Shown here one piece after another: positions 1 to 12,600 of a DNA stretch of 64,000 nucleotides (within the stretch, counting starts at the first letter, position 1; every line of letters begins with the position of its first letter). Source of the DNA: Pelodera strongyloides (taxonomy: Eukaryota > Nematoda > Chromadorea > Rhabditida > Rhabditidae). The stretch spans positions 1-64,000 of the forward strand of contig JAANDG010000283.1 in the NCBI GenBank assembly GCA_036852015.1, written 5' to 3'. The notes beneath the pieces were generated by a model, which was not told where the DNA came from, searched no databases, and saw nothing but the letters and a program-made list of their open reading frames with translations. The position numbers and the translations under genes are program-made.

Positions 1-316
1 CGATTTTAATCTGGACGCGCTGCAACTCACAACCCGTGTTGTAGCGTGCCAGTTTGAAATAGTTTTAAATATAACAGCGCGCTATTTAATTTAAGTACGG
101 GGTTTCTATAATAACAGCGTGCGCCGTTGTGGCGCGCCTGTTTATATTGAAAACTCGCCCTTAATTTAAATAGTGCGATTTTAATCTGGACGCGTTGCAA
201 CTCACAATACGTGTTGTAGGGTGCCAGTTTTAAATATAACAGCGCGCTATTTAATTTAAGCGCGGGGTTTCAATAATAACAGCGCGCGCCAGTTTATATT
301 GAAAACTCGCCCTTAA
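1..316. repeat. Satellite array, left segment (about two monomers)
   Basis: This is the same ~172 bp monomer as the long array at 2132-8525, cut off here by the window edge and by the element at 317-2127. The second monomer is a short form lacking the GCCGTTGTGGCGCGCC block and carries the variant ACTCACAATACGTGTTG, seen again near 7900. Confidence 0.95.
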
Positions 317-2127
317 ATGGCTAATTGTACAATGCACAGCATTGCCGCATTGCCACATTGCCGCACAGTGACCGCAAAAGTTGCCGCACGCCCAGGAACA
401 CCGCAAAAAGAGACAAAACACCGCAAAAGCACAGCACGGTGACCGCACGATGACCGCAAAAAGTTTGCGTGCACCGCACGATGACCGCAAGAATTGGATG
501 TATGCCGCATGGTTGCCGCAAAAAAACATGTTGTTGGGCAGCACTTCTATATACGCACACGTTTTTTATGACAAACATCTTAAAGGAGGAGGCTCACGAG
601 AATGAATATGCAAACTGTCAAAACGTGCAAGTTAGCACATTCATCAAAGAGGAAACCGTAATTGACACCCATTTTTCTGTAGTTTCCGCAATTATTTCGT
701 TTTCCCGTGGCCATGAAGCTTCCTTCGCTCATCACTTTACGATCATTTTTCCCTCTAATGCTCTTATACACTTATACCTTATCTTCTGCATTTTCAACAT
801 GTTTTCCAATTTTTGATATCCAGCGATTTTCACGACCACTAGCGTGTGAAGATAGGGGTACGAAGGGTGACGCAGAAGGTAGGTATGCCATTGTACATCC
901 TGGACGAGAGCCAAACAACCCCTTGGACCTTGGACCAATGCCAACTGGAGAAAAAAAACTGATTAGCACAAATTCACACTAAGCACAGGAACAAATTGAA
1001 TGTTGGTGCTGTTAGACGGTTAGACCCATGCATTTGAAGTGTTTGAGGTATTTATTTTAGACCACGCATTTGAAGCGTGTGAACTTGTGCTAACCGCAGT
1101 TTTTCTCCATTTGGCACTGGTCCAGGGTGCCGTTGGCAATTTGGCTCGTTTCCAGGATCTACCCCCGTATCCCTACCCTCGGCGTCTCTATGTACCCTTA
1201 TCTTCACACGCTATGGAAAACGGAATAATTTTCCTTTTTCCATAGCTTTGATATCTGAATCCACAGGAAAACGGAATAATTTCCATAGTCATCACTTCCA
1301 TAGTAAACGAGTTAGGTGCCATATATCGTCGGAATCAATGGAATTTTTTTTTAAATAGGCATGCAGATAGCAACAAGTAGCATTATTCAGCATGAAAATT
1401 CGAGAATTCGAATTTCATATTGAGCCACCTATTTAAATACGCGTCTGAGTCTGAGGTGGAAATGCTAGTTTAAAGTTAGTTTTGCGCGTTTTGACAAACT
1501 AACCTTGACGGTCCCAACGGAATATACTTGAAAGGGAAAATAAAATAAAAGTACATAAGAGACTAACCTGAATATACGGGATCGGACGTATGTAGACAGG
1601 AATACAATTATTAAGGTACCAGACGGCTATCGCCGCCTGAGGCGACTTTCAAAGTCTAAAATGCAGGAACATCAGTGAGCACACTTATGTGAAACGTTTG
1701 TAACGTATCTTGATAAGTCATGAAATAAAATTCGAATTTCGCTTGCTCAAGACGGGGCTCCGGCTATCCTTTTATAGCCTTTAGATATTCAAATTTTTCG
1801 TTGCGTTCACACGCGGCTTCAAACAAAAAAGTAAACTCTTCTCCTTTATATAATAAGATATCGATATAAGAGGTTTGTCATAAAAAACGTGTGCGTATAT
1901 AGAAGTGCTGCACAACATGTTTTTGCGGCAACCATGCGGCATACATCCAATTTTTGCGGTCATCGTGCGGTGCACGCAAACTTTTTGCGGTCATCGTGCG
2001 GTCACAGTGCTGTGCTTTTGCGGTGTTTTGTCTCTTTTTGCGGTGTTCCTGGGCGTGCGGCAACTTTTGCGGTCACTGTGCGGCAATGTGGCAATGCGGC
2101 AATGCTGTGCATTGTACAATTAGCCCC
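317..2127. mobile_element. Non-autonomous DNA transposon with ~255 bp terminal inverted repeats, inside the satellite
   Basis: The segments 317-577 and 1873-2127 are near-identical inverted copies, full of CCGCA-type units. Both ends read GGCTAATTGTACAATG inward, and TTAA flanks the element on both sides (313-316 and 2128-2131). That suggests insertion of a TTAA-targeting (piggyBac-like) element into a satellite monomer. The interior holds a second, imperfect inverted repeat (about 838-982 against 1075-1213). I see no transposase; the open frames in the TIRs are by-products of the repeat. Family assignment rests only on the target site. Confidence 0.8.
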
Positions 2128-2131
2128 TTAA

Positions 2132-5100
2132 ATAGTGCGATTTTAATCTGGACGCGATGCAACTCACAACCCGTGTTGTAGCGTGCCAGTTTTAAATAGT
2201 TTTAAATATAACAGCGCGTTATTTAATTTAAGCGCGGGGTTTCAATAATAACAGCGCGCGCCAGTTTATATTGAAAACTCGCCCTTAAATAGTGCGATTT
2301 TAATCTGGACGCGCTGCAACTCACAACCCGTGTTGTAGCGTCCCAGTTTTAAATAGTTTTAACTATAACAGCGCGTTATTTAATTTAAGCGCGGGGTTTC
2401 AATAATAACAGCGTGCGCCGTTGTGGCGCGCCTGTTTATATTGAAAACTCGCCCTTAATTTAAATAGTGCGATTTTAATCTGGACGCGCTGCAACTCACA
2501 ACCCGTGTTGTAGCGTGCCAGTTTTAAATAGTTTTAAATATAACAGCGCGTTATTTAATTTAAGCGCGGGGTTTCAATAATAACAGCGCGCGCCGTTGTG
2601 GCGCGCCAGTTTATATTGAAAACTCGCCCTTAAATAATGCGATTTTAATCTGGACGCGCTGCAACTCACAACCCGTGTTGTAGCGTGCCAGTTTTAAATA
2701 GTTTTAAATATAACAGCGCGCTATTTAATTTAAGTGCGGGGTTTCTATAATAACAGCGTGCGCCGTTGTGGCGCGCCTGTTTATATTGAAAACTCGCCCT
2801 TAATTTAAATAGTGCGATTTTAATCTGGGCGCGTTGCAACTCACAACACGTGTTGTAGCGTGCCAGTTTTAAATATAAATATAACAGCGCGCTATTTAAT
2901 TTAAGCGCGGGGTTTCAATAATAACAGCGTGCGCCGTTGTGGCGCGCCTGTTTATATTGAAAACTCGCCCTTAATTTAAATAGTGCGATTTTAATCTGGA
3001 CGCGCTGCAACTCACAACCCGTGTTGTAGCGTGCCAGTTTTAAATAGTTTTAAATATAACAGCTCGCTATTTAATTTAAGCGCGGGGTTTCAATAATAAC
3101 AGCGTGCGCCGTTGTGGCGCGCCTGTTTATATTGAAAACTCGCCCTTAATTTAAATAGTGCGATTTTAATCTGGACGCGCTGCAACTCACAACCCGTGTT
3201 GTAGCGTGCCAGTTTTAAATAGTTTTAGATATAACAGCGCGTTATTTAATTTAAGCGCGTGGTTTCAATAATAACAGCGTGCGCCGTTGGCGCAGTTTAT
3301 ATTGAAAACTCGCCCTTAAATAGTGCGATTTTAATCTGGACGCGCTGCAACTCACAACCCGTGTTGTAGCGTGCCAGTTTTAAATAGTTTTAAATATAAC
3401 AGCGCGCTATTTAATTTAAGTGCGGGGTTTCTATAATAACAGCGTGCGCCGTTGTGGCGCGCCTGTTTATATTGAAAACTCGCCCTTAATTTAAATAGTG
3501 CGATTTTAATCTGGACGCGTTGCAACTCACAACCCGTGTTGTAGCGTGCCAGTTTTAAATATAACAGCGCGTTATTTAATTTAAGCGCGGGGTTTCAATA
3601 ATAACAGCGCGCGCCGTTGTGGCGCGCCAGTGTATATTGAAAACTCGCCCTTAAATAGTGCGCTTTTAATCTGGACGCGCTGCAACTCACAACCCGTGTT
3701 GTGGCGTGCCAGTTTTAAATATTTTTTAATATAACGCGCGCTATTTAATTTAAACGCGGGGTTTCAATAATAACAGCGTGCGCCGTTGTGGCGCGCCTGT
3801 TTATATTGAAAACTCGCCTTTAAATAGTGCGATTTTAATCTGGACGCGCTGCAACTCACAACCCGTGTTGTAGCGTGCCAGTTTTAAATAGTTTTAAATA
3901 TAACAACGCGCTATTTAATTTAAGCGCGGGGTTTAAATAATAACAGCGTGCGCCGTTGTGGCGCGCCTGTTTATATTGAAAACTCGCCCTTAATTTAAAT
4001 AGTGCGATTTTAATCTGGACGCGCTGCAACTCACAACCCGTGTTGTAGCGTGCCAGTTTTAAATAGTTTTAGATATAACAGCGCGTTATTTAATTTAAGC
4101 GCGTGGTTTCAATAATAACAGCGCGCGCCAGTTTATATTGAAAACTCGCCCTTAAATAGTGCGATTTTCATCTGGACGCGCTGCAACTCACAACCCATGT
4201 TGTAGCGTGTCAGTTTTAAATAGTTTTAAATATAACCGCGCGTTATTTAATTTAAGCGCAGGGTTTCAATAATAACAGCGCGCGCCGTTGTGGCGCGCCA
4301 GTTTATATTGAAAACTCGCCCTTAAATAGTGCGATTTTAATCTGGACGCGCTGCAACTCACAACCCGTGTTGTAGCGTGCCAGTTTTAAATAGTTTTAAA
4401 TATAACAGCGCGCTATTTAATTTAAGTGCGGGGTTTCTATAATAACAGCGTGCGCTGTTGTGGCGCGCCTGTTTATATTGAAAACTCGCTCTTAATTTAA
4501 ATAGTGCGATTTTAATCTGGACGCGTTGCAACTCACAACCCGTGTTGTAGCGTGCCAGTTTTAAATATAACAGCGCGCTATTTAATTTAAGCGCGGGGGT
4601 TTCAATAATAACAGCGTGCGCCGTTGTGGCGCGCCTGTTTATATTGAAAACTCGCCCTTAATTTAAATAGTGCGATTTTAATCTGGACGCGCTGCAACTC
4701 ACAACCCGTGTTGTAGCGTGCCAGTTTTAAATAGTTTTAAATATAACAGCGCGCTATTTAATTTAAGCGCGGGGTTTCAATAATAACAGCGTGCGCCGTT
4801 GTGGCGCGCCTGTTTATATTGAAAACTCGCCCTTAATTTAAATAGTGCGATTTTAATCTGGACGCGCTGCAACTCACAACCCGTGTTGTAGCGTGCCAGT
4901 TTTAAATAGTTTTAGATATAACAGCGCGTTATTTAATTTAAGCGCGTGGTTTCAATAATAACAGCGCGCGCCAGTTTATATTGAAAACTCGCCCTTAAAT
5001 AGTGCGATTTTCATCTGGACGCGCTGCAACTCACAACCCATGTTGTAGCGTGTCAGTTTTAAATAGTTTTAAATATAACAGCGCGTTATTTAATTTAAGC

Positions 5101-8100
5101 GCAGGGTTTCAATAATAACAGCGCGCGCCGTTGTGGCGCGCCAGTTTATATTGAAAACTCGCCCTTAAATAGTGCGATTTTAATCTGGACGCGCTGCAAC
5201 TCACAACCCGTGTTGTAGCGTGCCAGTTTTAAATAGTTTTAAATATAACAGCGCGCTATTTAATTTAAGTGCGGGGTTTCTATAATAACAGCGTGCGCCG
5301 TTGTGGCGCGCCTGTTTATATTGAAAACTCGCCCTTAATTTAAATAGTGCGATTTTAATCTGGACCCGTTGCAACTCACAACCCGTGTTGTAGCGTGCCA
5401 GTTTTAAACATAACAGTGCGTTATTTAATTTAAGCGCGGGGTTTCAATAATAACATCGCGCGCCGTTGTGGCGCGCCAGTTTATATTGAAAACTCGCCCT
5501 TAAATAGTGCGATTTTAATCTGGACGCGCTGCAACTCACAACCCGTGTTGTAGCGTGCCAGTTTTAAATATTTTTAAATATAACGCGCGCTATTTAATTT
5601 AAACGCGGGGTTTCAATAATAACAGCGTGCGCCGTGTGGCGCGCCTGTTTATATTGAAAACTCGCCTTTAAATAGTGCGATTTTAATCTGGACGCGCTGC
5701 AACTCACAACCCGTGTTGTAGCGTGCCAGTTTTAAATAGTTTTAAATATAACAGCGCGCTATTTAATTTAAGCGCGGGGTTTAAATAATAACAGCGTGCG
5801 CCGTCGTGGCGCGCCTGTTTATATTGAAAACTCGCCCTTAATTTAAATAGTGCGATTTTAATCTGGACGCGCTGCAACTCACAACCCGTGTTGTAGCGTG
5901 CCAGTTTTAAATAGTTTTAATTATAACAGCGCGCTATTTAATTTAAGCGCGGGGTTTCAATAATAACAGCGCGCGCCAGTTTATATTGAAAACTCGCCCT
6001 TAAATAGTGCGATTTTAATCTGGACGCGCTGCAACTCACAACCCGTGTTGTAGCGTGCCAGTTTTAAATAGTTTTAAATATAACAGCGCGCTATTTAATT
6101 TAAGTGCGGGGTTTCTATAATAACAGCGTGCGCCGTTGTGGCGCGCCTGCTTATATTGAAAACTCGCCCTTAATTTAAATAGTGCGATTTTAATCTGGAC
6201 CCGTTGCAACTCACAACCCGTGTTGTAGCGTGCCAGTTTTAAATATAACAGCGCGCTATTTAATTTAAGCGCGGGGTTTCAATAATAACAGCGCGCGCCG
6301 TTGTGGCGCGCCAGTTTATATTGAAAACTCGCCCTTAAATAGTGCGATTTTAATCGGGACGCGCTGCAACTCACAACCCGTGTTGTAGCGTGCCAGTTTT
6401 AAATAGTTTTAAATATAACAGCGAGCTATTTAATTTAAGTGCGGGGTTTCTATAATAACAGCGTGCGCCGTTGTGGCGCGCCTGTTTATATTGAAAACTC
6501 GACCTTAATTTAAATAGTGCGATTTTAATCTGGACGCGCTGCAACTCACAACCCGTGTTGTAGCGTGCCAGTTTTAAATAGTTTTAAATATAACAGCGCG
6601 CTATTTAATTTAAGCGCGGGGTTTCAATAATAACAGCGCGCCGTTGTGGCGCGCCTGTTTATATTGAAAACTCGCCCTTAATTTAAATAGTGCGATTTTA
6701 ATCTGGACGCGCTGAAACTCACAACCCGTCTTGTAGCGTGCCAGTTTTAAATAGTTTTAAATATAACAGCGCGTTATTTAACTTAAGCGCGGGGTTTCAA
6801 TAATAACAGCGTGCGCCGTTGTGGCGCGCCTGTTTATATTGAAAACTCGCCCTTAAATAGTGCGATTTTAATCTGGACGCGCTGCAACTCACAACCCGTG
6901 TTGTAGCGTGCCAGTTTTAAATATAAACAGCGCGCTATTTAATTTAAGCGCGGAGTTTAAATAATAACAGCGTGCGCCGTTGTGGCGCGCCTGTTTATAT
7001 TGAAAACTCGCCCTTAATTTAAATAGTGCGAGTTTAATATAGACGCGCTGCAACTCACAACCCGGTTGTAGCGTGTCAGTTTTAAATAGTTTTAAATATA
7101 ACAGCGCGTTATTTAATTTAAGCGCGGGGTTTCAATAATAACAGCGCGCGCCGTTGGCGCCAGTTTATATTGAAAACTCGCCCTTAAATAGTGCGATTTT
7201 AATCTGGACGCGCTGCAACTCACAACCCGTGTTGTAGCGTGCCAGTTTTAAATATAAATATAACAGCGCGCTATTTAATTTAAGTGCGGGGTTTCTATAA
7301 TAACAGCGTGCGCCGTTGTGGCGCGCCTGTTTATATTGAAAACTCGCCCTTAATTTAAATAGTGCGATTTTAATCTGGACGCGTTGCAACTCACAACCCG
7401 TGTTGTAGCGTGCCAGTTTTAAATATAACAGCGCGCTATTTAATTTAAGCGCGGGGTTTCAATAATAACAGCGTGCGCCGTTGTGGCGCGCCTGTTTATA
7501 TTGAAAACTCGCCCTTAATTTAAATAGTGCGATTTTAATCTGGACGCGCTGCAACTCACAACCCGTGTTGTAGCGTGCCAGTTTTAAATAGTTTTAAATA
7601 TAACAGCGCGCTATTTAATTTAAGCGCGGGGTTTCAATAATAACAGCGCGCGCCGTTGTGGCGCGCCTGTTTATATTGAAAACTCGCCCTTAATTTAAAT
7701 AGTGCGATTTTAATCTGGACGCGCTGCAACTCACAACCCGTGTTGTAGAGTGCCAGTTTTAAATAGTTTTAAATATAACGCGCGCTATTTAATTTAAACG
7801 CGGGGTTTCAATAATAACAGCGTGCGCCGTTGTGGCGCGCCTGTTTATATTGAAAACTCGCCCTTAATTTAAATAGTGCGATTTTAATCTGGACGCGTTG
7901 CAACTCACAATACGTGTTGTAGCGTGCCAGTTTTAAATATAACAGCGCGTTATTTAATTTAAGCGCGGGGTTTCAATAATAACAGCGCGCGCCAGTTTAT
8001 ATTGAAACTCGCCCTTAAATAGTGCGATTTTAATCTGGACGCGCTGCAACTCACAACCCGTGTTGTAGCGTGCCAGTTTTAAATATTTTTAAATATAACA

Positions 8101-8525
8101 GCGCGCTATTTAATTTAAGCGCGGGGTTTAAATAAATAACAGCGTGCGCCGTTGTGGCGCGCCTGTTTATATTGAAAACTCGCCCTTAAATAGTGCGATT
8201 TTAATTTGGACGCGCTGCAACTCAGAACCCGTGTTGTAGCGTGCCAGTTTTAAATATTTAAATATAACAGCGCGCTATTTAATTTAAGCGCGGGGTTTCA
8301 ATAATAACAGCGCGAGCCGTTGTGGCGCGCCGGTTTATATTGAAAACTCGCCCTATAATAGTGCGATTTTAATCTGGACGCGCTGCAACTCACAACCCGT
8401 GTTGTAGCGTGCAAGTTTTAATTATGCTCGCTATTTAATTTAAACGCGTTTTCGATAATAACAGCGTGCGCCGTTGTGGCGCGCCAGTTTTTATTGAAAA
8501 CTCACTCTTAATTTAAATAATGCGC
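2132..8525. repeat. Satellite DNA, ~172 bp monomer, about 37 copies
   Basis: The unit recurs at 150-175 bp spacing; a convenient phase marker is GCGATTTTAATCTGG. Short monomers (~158 bp) lack the GCCGTTGTGGCGCGCC block. Each full monomer carries three short inverted repeats: ACAAC-CCGT-GTTGT, CGCGCT-(AT-rich)-AGCGCG and a GGCGCGCC centre. Diagnostic variants recur about 842 bp apart (for example 3226, 4069 and 4910), so part of the array has five-monomer higher-order structure. No gene is contained; minus-strand frames such as that at 7165-7389 are repeat by-products. Confidence 0.97.
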
Positions 8526-9130
8526 GTTGAATTGAATAAAACTGCGCACGCAACACTGTACCGTCTTGCTGCCAGCTTGGTTTGGTTATTGCGCGCGCAG
8601 CAACAGTTGGGGCGCTCCAATTTTAAAGTAATTATGCACGGCACATCGGGACCCGATGTCGCATGCTAGTTTAAACAATGTAAGCTGAGCGCGCTGCGAC
8701 TCACAACCCGTGTTGCAGCGTGCCAGTTGTAATTATAACAGCGTGTTATTTAATATAAACGCGGGACAGTGAGAGACACAACCTTAGCCCGTGGCAGTTG
8801 TGAAACACGCCCTTATATCTGGCGCAGCACGAGTTGGTGCGAAAATAAGATATGCGCACACCTTACTTTCCCACCCCACATCGTGCATGCATACCAGTAT
8901 TTGAACACATGTGCGGTTCAGTTTAACACTGTTAGGCCGCAGTAATTTGCAGCACCAATAATATACGTACATAACTTCTTGTCAATGTGACAATATGACA
9001 AGCCACAACATGGTGTGCGGTGCATAGCGCATACTATTTAATGCGCACCGTGGCGCGCCACAACATTCGGCTTTTAGCCCATTCATTAGGCACACGGGGT
9101 AATAGTTTTACCGCATTATTTTTATAGCGG
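8526..9130. repeat. Degenerate edge of the satellite array
   Basis: Broken monomer pieces persist, for example CAACCCGTGTTGCAGCGTGC near 8706 and ATTTAATATAAACGCGGG near 8750, mixed with unique sequence. No gene was recognised. Confidence 0.6.
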
Positions 9131-9650
9131 CTCTGTTATATATAATGTCTTCACGTTCTTAATTTTGCGCACTCCTACGGACATAACTTCGTAAGAATGC
9201 ACCAACCTGCTCCATGTTCTTCTTGTTGCGTCTTCTTCGTGTTGTTCTTGTATTGCTGCTTCCCTCGTTGAGTTTCCTCCATTATTCGGGTGCCGACCGG
9301 TCACATTTTATATACACAACACAAAGACATCAATGAACAAGAAATACACACCATGGCTTTCTTTTTTCGCCATTAAATAATTAAATCAACAATTAATCAG
9401 GCAATCAAAACAACAATCAACGAACGATACAAAGCAAAGAAGGCAATAATCATTAAATAATTAAAGAGATCCAAAGCGTGAAGGGGAACGTCGTCACGGC
9501 ACACGTTGATAACAATCACCCTCTGAAATGAACAGTCCACAGTCTATCACTACACTACAATAGGTTCATAAATGAGTAAATCAGTACACAGAACTGATAA
9601 CACTATCATTTTAATTTTAATCCACTACTTTTACTTTCTACATGGTGCGC
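9131..9650. other. Intergenic, no recognised feature
   Basis: AT-rich sequence between the satellite edge and the first duplicated unit. A 60-codon minus-strand frame at 9122-9304 has no recognisable motif and no splice context that supports it. Confidence 0.5.
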
Positions 9651-12600
9651 ATCTTCAGTAGTTACCTGTGTCCTACTCCTACTATGTCAGAAAAATAACA
9701 TACGAAATAAGTACGCAACGCACTTGTAACTTGAAGCCGAACTATCGCACAAAATGAATTCACATATACAGTATACACAAGACGGCAGATTGCCAAAATT
9801 GTCAAGAATACAGTACCAGTCAGCTGCACGCGTATTTGAACTAGGAACAATTGAGTTCTAAGACACGGTAAAGTGCCTCATATGCTAAAGGTTTTCACAT
9901 GACTAAAGTATGCCCTTGCGCACACTGCCACGTGTTTTATTTACATGGTAATATGGAAAAAGCAATGATTCAGCCGAGAGCATGGGTCCCAGTGGCAGCA
10001 CTTTACTTACTACATATTCAGAAATACAAGTAAGTGGCGGTTGCAGACAGCAATAACCACGTGAGAATGAAAATAAGTGCTGTAAAATGAGTCTTACCTA
10101 GTCAGAACACTCCAGTTATTCCAATTAAGAAGATGTGCACAGATCCCAGTAGTTCAGAATCACAAATCTCTTATGACCTCTCCGTTTTTTGAGCACAAGC
10201 ACAGAAAACTCCCCTCGGAGGACCTGAACAGGAATTTTCATTTCTAAAATCATAAAAAAAGACATGTGCATCGCCATCGCATCCACCAAGGCCAAAAGTA
10301 ACAAGTCACGCAAATTATTATATTGAACAACGGGAACACCGGACTTGGTGTACCAGTGTACCTTAGATCCGCTTCGCGCTTTTTTTCGGGGAAAACGCCT
10401 CCTTGTAGGGAGCGAGACTGGACTAATTTGCACACAACCTATGAAAGATTGGACCTTGACGCTTTTTTTTGGATATATTTCACCGACCCGGGGTGGGGGA
10501 TAACCCACATTCGCTTGAACCTAGGGATCCTCTACCCTATGAGTGGGGGAGACAAAAGTAAACGTAAACATACCGTAACCTCACTTTCCGTCGTAATACT
10601 TCAAGCATCGCTTATGTCCAAGGCATCAGGCACGGTATTCAATTGCACAACAAATATGTCCCCATGTAAACGGTTGATCCAACTGAACATCGACAATTCA
10701 AGTACAGTACTAATTTAGTTTTAGAATCTATGATGCTGACCAAATCAGTAAACCAGTACTTCATTAAGGGACATCTCTGACTTGAAACATTGCGAATAAG
10801 CAATTCTGGGAATTTAGTCCGGGATCAAGTCCCTTTCTCTGTGCATTTGGACAGTCTCCATAAAGCCAAACGTGGTGCTGACGTTCACGAGTAGCAAAAC
10901 TCAAAATTCCGTAAGGCGATATACGTTGTCAGATTACGCTACGCTGGGAAAGGTGTACTCCTAAAAAAGGAATTTAAGCAAAGTACTTACCGAGACTCCC
11001 GGTGTGGATCCCAAACTCCGGATGGGTCGTAATATTTCAAGTCAGACATGTTCGGGAACCTGAATTGCTCAGTGATAGTTTTGCCGTCAACGACCTACTA
11101 TAACATACAATCCTTGACTCGAACAGGGAATAAATTAAGTCCGCATCTCAAAATTTTGGGGAGGTGATTTGATTTAGACTAATTTGCATATAATGCATTA
11201 GAGAATAAGAAATATCATTGACTATCACATCTACATCAAATGATGGCTAAGCAGGAAAGATGTTCACAACGACGCGTATAGTGCTGCACCAACACCAGTT
11301 CAACTAAAGCACCAGCGGGCAGGCTACCAAAACCGTCAGGAGTCGAAGCTACACGCATATTTGAACTATGTTGAGAGTTTGTTGCTGACTCACTTGATAA
11401 GCCACGATACTATGAGACCATTTTCCACAATGTTCTACACGCTGGCTTTTGCTATGTCTTTTACTACGCCTCACAGCAACATGGAAATGCTTCAAATACG
11501 AACATGGGTGGCACTTTTTCGCCAATTCAACGATATCTAATCAGAAATACAGTCCGAGTAAAAGGGTAGCTAAGGTCACAAAGTGATGGTGCATGAAAAC
11601 AAGTGTAAGTTTCTGTAAGCAGATATGTCTCACCAATATAGGCATCCCAGCTACTCCGATTAGAAAGATTTGTGCTGCCGCAGAGCCGTCAGCTACACAT
11701 ATATGCCTTCTTGATTGTTTTCCCGTCCCTTCTCTGCCCTTACTTCGAATTGACTTTTCTCGGGCCTGAAACGAAAGGGATTTCATTTCTAATCCTACAT
11801 AGAATATTAATGACTCCGCCGGCACTAATGCATCCAACAAAGTCAAATATTTAAATAATCATCCCAATGCTCAACAAAGGACATGGCAACAATGGGGACA
11901 TTATGTAACTTAGGTCCATATCAATCTCCTTGGGAGCCGGTATCCCGGTAAGGCGGGAGCTACTTTAGACAAATGCGCATAAAGCTTTCTGAATTAATCC
12001 CACATGCACATGGGGCTTTATGCTAAGAGTGGGAACTTGGGTGCAAGAAATGGTGAGCATAGATTCCGCATACCAGATCCCCGAAAATAATAGTGAATAA
12101 ACAATGTGCTCAGAAAAGAACATACCGTAACCCTCGATGTATTTCATCTCCATAATTCTTCACACGATCGTGTAACTCCAATGTACGATCTCAGCATCAA
12201 AAGATGAACCTGAACAATATTCAATTGTACTAATTGTACACTCAAATCCAGGAACAAACACGTGTAGGAAAATTTGGGAAGCGTGCATGTCACGATATAG
12301 AGTTGTTTAACATTGGTTTTTAGTATTGTAGTCGCTTGTCGCTTTGTTCCCGATATAGTCGCTTTGCCTGTCCTAATAAATCACTTCATTTCAGTTGGTC
12401 TTCAGCGATATAGGAGCGATTCCGATGCCCTATACCACCGGCTTGAAACATCACGAAAAAACCCATCCGGATTATGGGGAATTCAATTCAGCACGGGAAA
12501 ACGACAGCCGACAGCCCAGCCGGGAAAATGCAAAGTCAATGTCCACATCTTTTTCTTCATCCCTGACTATCATGCAATCATCAACCACTAACATTATGTT

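Noticed and set aside
321..578. Overlapping open frames of 65-97 codons with FCGHRAV-like repeats, mirrored at 1889-2181
   Set aside because: They are translations of the element's TIR subrepeats and occur in several frames at once.
7165..7389. Open frame of 74 codons in the satellite
   Set aside because: It runs through repeated monomers and follows the repeat period; no coding meaning.
2132..8525. CRISPR array
   Set aside because: The repeats are contiguous ~172 bp monomers without unique spacers, and the DNA is from a eukaryote.
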